NCBI RefSeq assembly: GCF_963678635.1
Contig: NC_087065.1
Span: 24,821,254 to 24,881,253 of the forward strand
Direction of reading: 5' to 3'
Source of the DNA: Symsagittifera roscoffensis
Taxonomy: Eukaryota; Xenacoelomorpha; Acoela; Convolutidae
DNA length: 60,000 nucleotides
Shown here: piece by piece, positions 1 through 9,021 of the stretch
How the letters are laid out: each line of letters opens with the position of its first letter
How positions within the stretch are numbered: position 1 is the stretch's first letter
Notes under the pieces: generated by a model
The model's input: the letters and a program-made list of their open reading frames with translations, nothing else
What the model was told of the DNA's origin: nothing
Databases searched by the model: none
Position numbers and translations under genes: made by a program

Positions 1-2948
1 TTCCACCACTCACACTCCCACATTTCTTTCTTTTATGTACTCTCGTCTCAACTCATCTATTTCTCGTTTCTTATTTCCCCTTTCAATATCTTGTTCTGAC
101 AACAATGGACGGGTTTCTTGACATGAGCAGAAATGATAGTAGCAACCCATAGCTTCAAATACTGTTTTACAGTGATCACAGTAACCATCAACTTGAAAAC
201 AGTCAGTTTTTTTCCGCTTTCCGGTTGTGTAAAAACTCTGAATTCTTGATAAAAGGACATAACCATGTTCTCGAAATTTCTTGTTCTGTTATTTCTAGCT
301 TTAAAACGATCAGTTTCAGAGTCATACTCCCATCTTGTGTAAAGTCCGGTTGGCATCTCTTGACACATTGAGAATGGATATAATTGGCTAGCGTCAATTC
401 CAACAATTGTCTTACAAATATTTGACGAGTTACGAATATAAGTTTGATCGACAACAGCTTTTCGCGTAAAAACTATTGATGGACTACCAGTCATGTCTTC
501 TCTAATTTTCTCACATAAATCTTTATCTCTTTCAAAGAACGGGTAAAATTTGTGATTTATCGACTTGTGTAAGCAGATATTTGCAAGATTTGGAAGCGTG
601 CATCCCAGTTTCAGCATGTCAATTCCCTTATCATGGTAAAACTTTATCATTTTTTGCATAGCTTCAAGAGTAGGAACAACATCTTTGTTGTTGTACCATC
701 GCAAGAAGTCTTTGAAAGTAATCATGCTTTGTTGTTCCCAGATGTTTTTCAAATACGAGTAATTTTCAAAACTTGTTGGTGGAATTGATTGAATACGCAA
801 CTTTTTCAGCGCACTTTGTTGATCAAGTCCTCCATTAACCAGTTTTTGGTAATCGTTGAAATTTCAAGCTTGTCTGGACTGTCAAACCTTTCGTAAGGGG
901 AAAAACCTTTGGTCTCACTTGCTTTATAGGCTTTCAGAAACGAATCCAATGTTGTTGCCCCTCCAAGAAATTTCATTATGTCCAAAAACTGAACATCTCC
1001 AAATTTGAATTATTTGAAGTCATTTGCTTTTTTAATGACTGTTGGTTCGATTTCTTTATCACATATAAGGTATGGAATCAAATAAGATTTGATAAGGTTC
1101 AGATCGTATCTGCCGCTATTGAAACCGAACACCGGTATGGTATTAACATAACGCTCTAAATGCTGTTTCAAGTCGATCGACTGATTTTTTTGAATTCTCA
1201 AGAATTGTGTTGACATGTCCTCTTCGTCGCCATCCTCAACACATTCATCTTCATAATCGAAGACTTCTAGTCTTTTAGTTAAAGTTCTAGCATTAAGCTT
1301 ATCAAAGATCTTTTTGACTCGATCATTGACAGTGTTTTCGATGTCTTGAAGTTTGGTTCTCATTTGTAGTTTACTTTTTTTCAGCCAGAAGTTCCAAGGT
1401 GGAAACAAAAGCAATTATTAGAAGTTCTGGATCTTTTTCACACAAGAAAATTGGACCATCTTGCAGATTTGAAGATATTGATACGGAAATAGGGACATGT
1501 TTTCCAATCCAAGTAGTTGTTTCAGTTGCTTTCAATTCTTCTGTGGGAACACAAATCGATTCGAAAACTGCAACATTGCTAAACAATTTCTGACCTTCAG
1601 TGTAGGGAATGTTGAAGCCATCCAATTTCTCGAATATTGTTTCCCGTAGTGTGTACGCATTTTTGGGATAAATATGTCGCACTCGATCTTTACATGTTAG
1701 AAGATGTCGGTTGAAGTTGTTTGATCTGTTGAAGAAACAGTCACAGCTAGGACATCGAAAACACTTGAAGAAGGAATCAATATCATTCGTGTGAATAATA
1801 TGGTTGTTGAATCTTAGCAATTTCACCGTTTTTTCAAATTTTCCAATACTTCGTCTGGCTAATTCTCCAACATAGTCTCCTTCTTGAATATCAAAATCGT
1901 AAATGAATATGTTTCGTTCAACTATACCCTCTACAACAGGTAAATCATCGATTGAAACTCCACGAAAATTCTTCGGATCGTATCCAGATTTTGATATAAA
2001 CTCTGTAAACAGCTGAGATGTATGAGCATCGAGGTTACTATGATCATGCAAATACATTGTTAACACACGGAAAAGACAAAGATGATCTTTGTATGGTTGT
2101 TTATCTTTGTCCGATAAAAGACAGTTTACTTGCGTATGTCGTAGTAAAATTTCAGGCAACACAGAGTCTGGACATCCCATTGGGATGTTTTTCAGTAGTG
2201 TAGCAAAAATAGTAACATTTGTGATCAATTTGAACCTCCACTTTGTGTTCTGACGTTCTTGGGTGCATTGCTCCACGATATGAAACTTTTCAACTTTTCC
2301 TTGGATTGTAATCAAATCCGCTTTAGTACACAGTAAATGCGATTTTTCGAACAAAGTATTGTTTTCGTGTGCATAAAAATACCGATATTCTCCCGTTTCG
2401 ACATTACGGAGAACAACTCCAAGAGCAATATTGATTTTTGCAGCGGAATCTAGCTTGTTGAAGACTTCTTCAAGCTTCTCGCTGATAATCTTGGTATCTA
2501 ACTTTGACATTTGAAAGTTAAATACCTTATGCCTCCCATTCTCCATCTCAGTGTCCACCAAGAAATGCTGACAAGCACTCAACTCCTCTTTGAGTTTCAC
2601 TCCATCTTCCCCTTCCCCCTCCACAATCTTGTTCAAGTCTGCCACCGTATCACTTGGTTTCCGTTATTTCACCCCATGTTCTTTTCTCCGATGTTGTTGG
2701 AGAGAGTAGTAACTCGGAAACTCCTGCTCACAAGACGAGCAAACTGTTGATTGCTTGGAAGTTGATGGAGCATGCTTTTTGGCCACGTGATATTTCATTT
2801 CCTGTTGATTGTAAGTGAAATACCTACAATCAGGACAAGAAATAAATCCTTTAGCACATCTTTTTTGATGTCGAGCCGCATGTTGACGAACATACATGAT
2901 TCCACAATCCCCACACTGCACTTTCTCGTTTCTATTCAGCGACGGCAT
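1..2948 (-). pseudogene. polB: Maverick protein-primed DNA polymerase B, broken, C-terminus off window
   Basis: Replicative polymerase of the element. From the ATG at 2948 the N-terminus has several C2H2-like zinc fingers (CGDC, CPDC, CSSC pairs each followed by His). A further finger (CPSCDCF...H...C) lies near 1690-1760. The exonuclease region includes FGFNSGRYDLNLIK around 1089-1132, the ExoII-like segment, and polymerase motif A (GIDASQLYPFSM) lies near 360-404. Breaks seen: in-frame TAA at 2664, frameshift at the 7-T run 1375-1381, TAA at 1010, an apparent deletion plus frameshift near 860-875, a frameshift at the 7-T run 207-213, and another shift at the extreme left. The ExoI segment near 1554-1572 reads VFESI, without the Asp expected two residues before the Glu. 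Motif C would lie beyond the left edge. Confidence 0.88.
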
Positions 2949-3140
2949 CTAAAAATGGGAGAATTTTTAAGACTCAATATAAAGCTGTTAGTACTTGGTA
3001 CATATCAAATTGGGAGATTTAAAATGTTCCAAAAAATTTAGTAAAAATAATTTTTAACTACTTTGAATTGTTAAAAATATTTGAAATTTATTTCAAGTAG
3101 TTAATCAAAGTATAGAGCAGTTGCTTTTAACGTAAAAGAA

Positions 3141-3244
3141 AATCAGAATGAAATATTTTTTTTTTGCTTTTTATTAGAGAAAATTAACTAATCAGAATTG
3201 AGTATTTTTTTAGTAACACTGTTTGTTGGAAATCAACCAATCAG
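3141..3244 (+). promoter_or_regulatory. Repeated (C)AATCAGA boxes upstream of a small Maverick operon-like pair
   Basis: AATCAGAA occurs at 3141, 3191 and 3239, the last as the CCAAT-type string CCAATCAG (3237-3244), in the AT-rich gap between PolB and the gene at 3311. The reverse complement of the same word recurs four times downstream at 4066-4235. CCAAT boxes are common eukaryotic promoter elements; a promoter role here is inference. Apart from these boxes and poly-T runs I see nothing in 2949-3310. Confidence 0.35.
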
Positions 3245-3310
3245 AATTCAGCATTTTCTAAAAGTGAATTGTTTATTTTTTTTAAAAAAACCTTAGTCAT
3301 TATTTGAAAA

Positions 3311-3898
3311 ATGTCTATCAAAAAACATTTGAGCTTCCTCGAGTTACTTTATAAGAAAAAAGAAAAAATTCCAATTGATTTTGTTGTTGATGAAATAGAT
3401 GTTGACTCTTACTTTTTTCATAATTTTTTGGACGTCTTTATTGTACAAAATAGAGTTATCCGACTAAGTAAAGGTCTCTTCGGAGAAACTTACTCAATCA
3501 AAGAGTTTAATTTTGATTCACATATTGCGTATCAAAGTTTTAAACTTACGGCTGAATTACACCTCACAAGGAAAGAAATTTTGTTTATTCTCGAGAATTT
3601 GAAATTGATCAAAAAATCTTACGATAATATATCAAAAACTTTTTTTATCCCCTATCCAAAACCCAAATTTGTAAAAACACCTCAGCAAAGTTCTTTATTC
3701 CTTCATTTCCTTAAAGATTTTCAAAGTTCAAAATCCTGCTTGATTCGGTTTGGAATCAGATTTCCAGAAGTCTGCTTTGAAAAATTCGTCAACTTTGAGT
3801 TATCTTCCCAAATTTACATCGAAATCAAAGAACTTGACTATCTACCCAAAAATCAACAATTTCTCATTGATTACATACAAAAAATTCAATTAACTTGA
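3311..3898 (+). CDS. Unknown Maverick protein, 195 aa
   Basis: An intact ORF opened by ATG at 3311. I do not recognise the family. The product is rich in Phe, Leu, Ile and Lys, has no obvious signal peptide or membrane span, and looks like a small globular protein (possible winged-helix style alternation of helices and short strands, but this is only an impression). Its TGA stop overlaps the ATG of the next gene by one base (TGATG at 3896-3900), which suggests the two are expressed from one transcript. It is one of the few Maverick ORFs here without any frameshift. Confidence 0.6.
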   Translation: MSIKKHLSFLELLYKKKEKIPIDFVVDEIDVDSYFFHNFLDVFIVQNRVIRLSKGLFGETYSIKEFNFDSHIAYQSFKLTAELHLTRKEILFILENLKLIKKSYDNISKTFFIPYPKPKFVKTPQQSSLFLHFLKDFQSSKSCLIRFGIRFPEVCFEKFVNFELSSQIYIEIKELDYLPKNQQFLIDYIQKIQLT

Positions 3899-4056
3899 TG
3901 AAAAAAGTTGCAGAGATGTTACTTTTATTACTTTTCTTTCTTTTGTTACTTATATCAGCAATATTTCTTATTTTTACTGCAAACAACTTTTGGTCATTTA
4001 TTTTTGCAATTGCTTTTGTGTATATTTTTACTTATTTGGAAGATTTAAGTCCTTAA
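3898..4056 (+). CDS. Small two-span membrane protein, 52 aa
   Basis: Starts at the ATG that overlaps the stop codon of the gene before it and ends with TAA at 4054-4056. The product begins MKKVAEM and is then almost wholly hydrophobic: a Leu/Phe-rich span (about residues 7-27), a short NNFW turn, a second span (about 32-46) and an acidic end (YLEDLSP). Small hydrophobic proteins are usual in large DNA viruses and Mavericks, but I cannot assign a family or a role. The reading frame is open and the overlap with its neighbour argues that it is real. Confidence 0.5.
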   Translation: MKKVAEMLLLLLFFLLLLISAIFLIFTANNFWSFIFAIAFVYIFTYLEDLSP

Positions 4057-4065
4057 AAGCGTCTT

Positions 4066-4235
4066 CTGATTGGATACGACAACTAGAACAAAAATGAACG
4101 TTTTTGTGATTGGAAACGACAAAATCCAAAATGGAGCTTTGTTTCCACGACTTTTATCCAAGAATCCCATAAAAGGAAGCTGAAATCTGATTGGACACGA
4201 CTACAATCCAAATAAGGAAAATCAATTCTGATTGG
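4066..4235 (-). promoter_or_regulatory. Four CTGATTGG (inverted CCAAT) boxes
   Basis: CTGATTGGATACGAC (4066-4080), GTGATTGGAAACGAC (4106-4120) and CTGATTGGACACGAC (4187-4201) share a 15-base consensus TGATTGGNNACGAC; a shorter CTGATTGG is at 4228-4235. Read on the minus strand they are CCAATCA boxes, the same word found upstream of 3311. They lie in the gap before the gene at 4424. A second direct repeat, of about 40 bases (TTTCAACTTA..CCGTCAACTA..CTCTCTCA), occurs at about 4292-4333 and 4345-4384 just before that gene. Promoter or enhancer function is inferred from position only. Confidence 0.4.
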
Positions 4236-4423
4236 TTAAACCCACACAGTCGAGTTGAAGGTACCCCTAACTCCTAACTAAAAATCATTTTATTTTCAAC
4301 TTAACTACCGTCAACTACTTCCTCTCTCAGCTCTAAATACCTTAATTTCAACTTATCTTCCGTCAACTATCCCTCTCTCAACTCTTTCTTATTTTTACTC
4401 TTGTACTCAATTTATTGCTCAAA

Positions 4424-4918
4424 ATGATCTTCTCAGTGCAAAACAGCAACCTCATGTACTCTGTAGAATTTTCTCCTGATCTAGTACAAATTCAAGTGCG
4501 AGAAACAGTCTCTGGAGTTTTTCTGGCACGAATGGATATCCCAATCAAAGTCTGGCACATGGTGGAAGTGATGCGAAGGGATTTCAACGAACATCATATG
4601 ATGCAAGTTCCCATCACAGAGAACCAACTTGGAACAATGCAAATGATGGAGGAAGTGTATGAGCATGTGGGAATGAACTACCCCGAGATTCCTGACTCTA
4701 GATATGTGGCTCAACCAATCGACGACTTCCTCTTTCCTTGGGAGGAGGAAGGATCAGTCGAAAACCCCATCACAATAGATGAAGATGAGGGATTCTCAGA
4801 AACAATGACGCCTCAAAACACTCCTCCACAACAACCACCAGCAATGGAACCTCGTCCAGCTCTGCGTTCCATAGAGAACCTCCAGAACTCTTCTGCTGCT
4901 CGACAGCTCTTTGATTAA
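4424..4918 (+). CDS. Unknown acidic Maverick protein, 164 aa
   Basis: Start taken at the ATG at 4424 (MIFSVQNSN), after a pyrimidine-rich leader. The product has a folded-looking N-terminal part (about residues 1-100, with Met-rich stretches such as RRDFNEHHMMQ) and an acidic, Pro/Gln-rich C-terminal part (IDEDEGF, QNTPPQQPP) that is probably disordered and could be an activation-type or protein-binding tail. I do not recognise the family. The codon choice is less AT-rich than in neighbouring Maverick genes. An AATAAA signal follows at 4930-4935, consistent with its own polyadenylated transcript. Confidence 0.6.
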   Translation: MIFSVQNSNLMYSVEFSPDLVQIQVRETVSGVFLARMDIPIKVWHMVEVMRRDFNEHHMMQVPITENQLGTMQMMEEVYEHVGMNYPEIPDSRYVAQPIDDFLFPWEEEGSVENPITIDEDEGFSETMTPQNTPPQQPPAMEPRPALRSIENLQNSSAARQLFD

Positions 4919-4929
4919 ATGTTTTTGTA

Positions 4930-4935
4930 AATAAA
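4930..4935 (+). terminator. Polyadenylation signal AATAAA after the gene at 4424
   Basis: AATAAA lies 12 bases after the TAA stop of the preceding ORF, a usual distance for a compact viral or nematode 3' UTR. Confidence 0.45.
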
Positions 4936-5189
4936 GATTGTTTGGTTTTAACTTCGTTTTCTGTAATTAATTTCTTCAATTTCATTTTAATTATGAGAAT
5001 AGATGAGAGGTTCAAGGTAAAACATTGAAAAACAATTAGAACTGAGTTAAGTGTTCCGAACTTGCACACATGTTAAAAAATTTGATTAATTTTTGCACAA
5101 AAATTCGGAAAAACAGTAGAAAAACTGTACACAATTAAAAAGTTACCTAATCGATATTGCATCTTGTACACACTTTTAACCTTTTGTAG

Positions 5190-5755
5190 AAAAAATTGAA
5201 ACACTTTTTCGCATTTTGTCGAAAAAAAGTAAAACACTTTTCGCATTTTGTCGAAAAAATTGAAACACTTTTCGCATTCTATCGAAAAAAGTAAAACACT
5301 TTTCGCATTTTATTGAAAAAATTGAAACACTTTTCGCATTTTATCGAAAAAAGTAAAAAACTTTTTGCATTTTGTTGAAAAAAATGAAACACTTTTTGCA
5401 TTTTATCGAAAAAAGTAAAACGCTTTTCGCATTTTGTCGAAAAAATTGAATCACTTTTCGCATTTTATCGAAAAAAGTAAAACACTTTTCGCATTTCTTG
5501 AAAAAATTGAAACACTTTTCTCATTTTATCGAAAAAAAAACAAAAAAAACTTTTCGCTTTTTGTTGAAAAAATTGAAACACTTTTTGCATTTTATCGAAA
5601 AAAGTAAAACGCTTTTCGCATTTTGTCGAAAAAATTGAATCACTTTTCGCATTTTATCGAAAAAAGTAAAACACTTTTCGCATTTTGTCGAAAAAAGTGA
5701 AACAATTTTTGCATTTTGTAAAAAAAATTGAAACATTTCTTAAAACTTGTTAAAA
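5190..5755. repeat. 31-bp minisatellite inside the Maverick
   Basis: About 18 imperfect copies of a 31-base unit of the form GAAAAAATTGAAACACTTTT plus CGCATTTTGTC. Alternate copies carry GAAAAAAGTAAAACAC in place of GAAAAAATTGAAACAC, giving a 62-base higher-order unit. The array has open frames on the minus strand only because the unit lacks stops in some frames. I see no gene in 4936-5916 apart from this array. Confidence 0.85.
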
Positions 5756-5916
5756 AAATTAAAATGTTTTTTTGCAACTTTTTGAAAATCAAAACAAATA
5801 TTACATCTTTCTTACATGTTTGAAAAATTTTTGTGCAAAGGTTTTTGACCACGGTGATTTTTTTTTCGGTAATTAATGTTATTTTTGTAAACATATGAGA
5901 GAAAATAGATGGAATA

Positions 5917-6516
5917 TCAGAAGTTTTTTATTGAAAAATTGACTTGATCACTTTTTACAAATCCATAACCATCAATAAAACAGTCAATTATTTTTAACAA
6001 ATCATGTTCATATTTTGAGTTTTGTACTTTACGAACTCTTTCTAGAAAAACTGAACCAATAGGTTGTGTGGAAGCTAGTTTCTGGTTAGAACATAAATAG
6101 TGACGTTTGAATTTTTTGCGTAACAGTCTTTTCTTTGCAACACTTGGCATTTTTTCTGCTCTTTTCCATTTCAAATTGTGATGAACAGCGCGGTCAAGTT
6201 GATTGAAAACTTCGCCAGTTGATGAAATAACATTCGAATAAAATCTGTATTTGTACAGAGTGTAAAGACAATCGATAATTTGGTATGTGAAATGAAAATC
6301 ACCCAATCGTTGTAAAATTTGATCGAAAGATGAACCAATCAGAAGTATGTGGAACTTACAATTTTCCAAATAACAGTAAGAATTGTGGGTAGAGACACAA
6401 AAATTATTGGTTAAAATACATTTTTCGTAAAAATCACTGGAAACGGAAATAAATAGCGATTTTTGACAATACTCTGAATAAAAGCTGGAAAGAGCTTGAC
6501 ACATAGCTGCAGCCAT
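5917..6516 (-). CDS. Unknown Maverick protein, 199 aa
   Basis: Leftward ORF. I chose the ATG at 6516 (MAAAMCQAL) because the frame upstream of it has only a TTG. The product is rich in Phe, Tyr and Cys, has a basic segment (KKRLLRKKFKRHYLC, about residues 129-143) that could bind nucleic acid or act as a nuclear localisation signal, and no clear membrane span. I do not recognise the family. It is transcribed divergently from the gene at 6731, with a TATA-like box 30-40 bases upstream. Confidence 0.5.
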   Translation of the reverse strand: MAAAMCQALSSFYSEYCQKSLFISVSSDFYEKCILTNNFCVSTHNSYCYLENCKFHILLIGSSFDQILQRLGDFHFTYQIIDCLYTLYKYRFYSNVISSTGEVFNQLDRAVHHNLKWKRAEKMPSVAKKRLLRKKFKRHYLCSNQKLASTQPIGSVFLERVRKVQNSKYEHDLLKIIDCFIDGYGFVKSDQVNFSIKNF

Positions 6517-6547
6517 CTGGAACAATGATTTTTGCTGAAAATTGTGG

Positions 6548-6558
6548 ATTTATATAGG
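6548..6558 (-). promoter_or_regulatory. TATA-like box for the leftward gene at 6516
   Basis: On the minus strand the sequence reads CCTATATAAATCC about 35 bases before the ATG at 6516. It is the only strong TATA match in the 6517-6730 gap between the two divergent genes. Confidence 0.45.
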
Positions 6559-6730
6559 AACACTAACACCTAAACAATTCCATATTTGGAAATTTCCCTC
6601 AAAAATTCCAATCATAGATCTATTTCCTTTTATGGTTCAGTGAATGACTCATATTGTTTACTTTCAATTTTGTTTAATCTCAAATTCATTTCTCTCATTT
6701 CTCTTCATCTGATCAGTCTGTTCTTCAAAA

Positions 6731-7276
6731 ATGTACTCAAGAAAAGACACAAGTCCCACTTACATTGAATTCTCAAAAAATCAAACAAGAACTGGGAGAT
6801 TTGCTTGGTCCCAAAAATCCTACAAAGGGAAAATTTATTCTGAAACCTGCTTTCAACTATTCAAGAAAAATGAGTTGGGACAACTCCAAAAAAAGACAGC
6901 AAGTCTATCTTGGTGAAAAAGAAGGAGAAGCAATCTCAGCAATTAGAAATACTGTTATTCACGATGCTGAAAACCTTGGACTCGTTCCTATATTGGAATT
7001 CACTTCTGACAAAGAGTCAACTATGGATCAGGAGCTTGCCAACTGCAACAAAGTGTATGACATAGCAACATACAATAGAAGACAAGTTTGTGTCACGATC
7101 AAGAAGTACAATATTAACAAACATCCCTACATTCAGATTCGATTCGACTATTCACCGCAAAAGAGAATGAAGCAATGAAACAAGTTGCCTATGTCAACTA
7201 TACTTTGAACGAATTCAAAGAACTTTCCCAAATTTTGGGAGACTTTATGTTTGTTGAGAACTGTAATGTACAATAA
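6731..7276 (+). pseudogene. Maverick protein with a possible PC4-like ssDNA-binding C-terminus, frameshifted
   Basis: The gene starts at ATG 6731 (MYSRKDTSP). The frame shifts at the A-run 6775-6780 and again at the A-run 7159-7162, so the product is split over three frames before the TAA at 7274. The middle part has RRQVCVTIKKYNINKHPYIQIRFDY and the last part has VNYTLNEFKELSQIL. This strand-strand-then-helix pattern resembles the C-terminal domain of the transcriptional coactivator PC4 (ssDNA-binding), where a conserved segment ending in a helix follows two strands. The resemblance is by eye and short; a profile search is needed. The N-terminal part is basic and probably disordered. Confidence 0.45.
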
Positions 7277-7359
7277 TTTGTGTTGTTTTTGTTTTTTGTC
7301 TTGTAATTTAACTATATATCCTCAAAATCATTTTTCATTTAGTATTGGTGTTGAACAGT

Positions 7360-7787
7360 ATGAGTTGGAATATTGGTTTTTCAAGAAATTTACTCTTAAA
7401 ACTTCACAATAAATTGGGACTTTTTCATAATGTTCTTGAAGAAAAGTCCCAAAAAAAATCACTAACAATTATAGAATCTCAAAATTTACCAAACTTGCAG
7501 AATTTGGACGTAGACTCACAAATATCTCACTTTGAGTGGACTCTGCATAATGGTAGAAGAAAAATTCACATAGGATACCGATCTGATACCAAAAAAATCG
7601 ATCTTGTAGAATATCGTAGAAAGAAAATCAATGGAAAAATAATCAATCTTTACAACTACATAGAGAAGAATATGATAAATTACTTGATATGCTTCCTTCA
7701 TTACTAGGTTATGTAGAGATCTTCAAAAAATCTTGTATCATTATTGACGAATACACTGTAGAAAATGAACGTACAGAAATTGAATGA
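7360..7787 (+). pseudogene. Unknown Maverick protein, one frameshift
   Basis: Start at ATG 7360 (MSWNIGFSRN). The frame shifts in or near the A-run 7635-7639; the continuation runs as ...REEYDKLLDMLPSLLGYVE... and stops at TGA 7785-7787. The C-terminal end overlaps the ATG of the next ORF (7765) by 23 bases. No family recognised; the middle part (WTLHNGRRKIHIGYR) is basic. The overlap and the open continuation argue that it is a real gene broken by a single-base change. Confidence 0.45.
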
Positions 7788-8169
7788 AATTCTAAGAGTT
7801 TTTGAGATTATAAGGCAAGATTTCTCATCAAATACAAAAAGAAAAAATTTATTTCTTTGTACCTGTATTGTTTTGGACCCGGACATAAATTTAAAAGAAA
7901 TGGACCAAAAATTTCCTTTTGGCGGACTAATTGGATACGGAAATTCCTGTATGGATTACTTTTTTGCAAGCTCCAAAATTTTTAGACTACATGCAATTCT
8001 ACACGACTCTGCTGGATCTGTGAAATCTACTACAAAAAAAGGTCCTGGGTATTGTTATGTTGCACCTAGTCTCCCCAGTTCATGCTTTCTTGGTCACGTG
8101 ACTGGATTATTTTTCTGTTTATATGTTAAAATATTTGCTTCATCAGTATATGCTTTGTTTGATTGTTAA
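7765..8169 (+). CDS. Unknown Maverick protein with HDS...GPGYCYV motif, 134 aa
   Basis: Intact ORF from ATG 7765. The N-terminal half is charged (LRVFEIIRQDFSSNTKRK). The C-terminal half is Cys/Gly-rich: GYGNSCMDYFFAS, then LHDSAG, then GPGYCYV, then FLGHVTGLFFCLYV, which ends in a hydrophobic stretch. The spaced His-Asp, GPGY and GH residues look like a conserved enzymatic or metal-binding core, but I cannot name the family. It sits in the tightly packed rightward gene block between the overlapping gene at 7360 and the exonuclease at 8209. Confidence 0.5.
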   Translation: MNVQKLNEILRVFEIIRQDFSSNTKRKNLFLCTCIVLDPDINLKEMDQKFPFGGLIGYGNSCMDYFFASSKIFRLHAILHDSAGSVKSTTKKGPGYCYVAPSLPSSCFLGHVTGLFFCLYVKIFASSVYALFDC

Positions 8170-8208
8170 TCATTTTTAACAAAAACTCCAGAGAAATCAG
8201 TTAACAGA

Positions 8209-8695
8209 ATGAGTATAGTTGTTTTGGATATTGAATGTATAGAAAGCAATATAGTGAAAGAATTAGGAGTTTATAAGGATGGACAAACAGAAGGTTATTC
8301 CTTTCTTCCTTCCAAAAAATTCAAACCAACATCCCAATCTTTTTGGTGTACACAGCATCTTCATGGAATCAATTGGAGCAGTGGTTACGAAAAATATACT
8401 GAACTTGAAAAAAATTTTGAAAAATCTAGAAGCCACAGACACGGAATTTTTTGCAAAAGGTTATGAAAAATGTAAGATTCTATCAGAATTTTTGGAAACA
8501 AAGATTATTAATTTGGATGACTACGCTTGCCCTAAAGTTCAGTTTTTGATATTCAAAGATGAAGAATATGATTGGAGGTGTAGCAACTACCCATTTCGTC
8601 ATGCAAAAACTCTTCACTGTGCAGAAAGAAAAGCATTTGCATACGGAACATGGACTCGATGTTTTTTAACAAATTGTAAATTATATTATTCTTAA
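8209..8695 (+). pseudogene. DEDD-type exonuclease-like protein, one frameshift
   Basis: The N-terminus VVLDIECIESNIVKELGVYKDG has the D-x-E ExoI motif and the following Lys-Glu strand typical of DnaQ/DEDD 3'-5' exonucleases. It is followed by WCTQHLHGINWSSG, which fits the family pattern around ExoII. The C-terminus has CPKVQFL, then CSNYPFRHAKTLHCAERKAF, whose HC..KA spacing matches a group of DEDD-like proteins carried by animal mobile elements and viruses. The frame breaks at the 7-A run 8408-8414. Role by family: nuclease proofreading or processing, separate from PolB's own exonuclease domain. The match is by motif only. Confidence 0.55.
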
Positions 8696-8757
8696 TGTAC
8701 TACCATTTTCAAACTTTATTTAAATTTCATTGTCAACTTTTTCTTTCTAGAGTTAAG

Positions 8758-9021
8758 ATGGTCGATCAATGTGACAAACCCTTAAATTTAGGAAATTTTG
8801 TTTTTGATGAAGAAAATCATGAACAAAAATCATGGAAATTGTTTGGACGTACATGTAATAGATCTCTTTTAGTTTTTTGGTGCCAATTTTTTGTTATAGT
8901 TTTGATGCTAGTATGTGCAATCGTTCGAATTATGTTATCCACAACATGTGAAGAAACAACAGTTTGGGTAGCTATTTTATCAAGTACAGTCGGTTATATT
9001 CTACCTTCTCCAAAGCTATGA
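8758..9021 (+). CDS. Small two-span membrane protein ending GYILPSPKL, 87 aa
   Basis: Start at ATG 8758 (MVDQCDKP). An acidic N-terminus is followed by a strong membrane span (about residues 40-61, LVFWCQFFVIVLMLVCAIVRIML) and a shorter hydrophobic stretch (WVAILSSTVGYIL). A T-rich TTTCTTTCTAG just before the start resembles a nematode splice or trans-splice acceptor. The TGA stop overlaps the ATG of the packaging ATPase by four bases (ATGA at 9018-9021). I infer a virion membrane or packaging-linked role from position, but recognise no family with certainty. Confidence 0.6.
   Translation: MVDQCDKPLNLGNFVFDEENHEQKSWKLFGRTCNRSLLVFWCQFFVIVLMLVCAIVRIMLSTTCEETTVWVAILSSTVGYILPSPKL

Noticed and set aside
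6586-6768. 60-codon plus-strand ORF between divergent Maverick genes
   Set aside because: Low-complexity, overlaps the promoter region and the start of the real gene at 6731.
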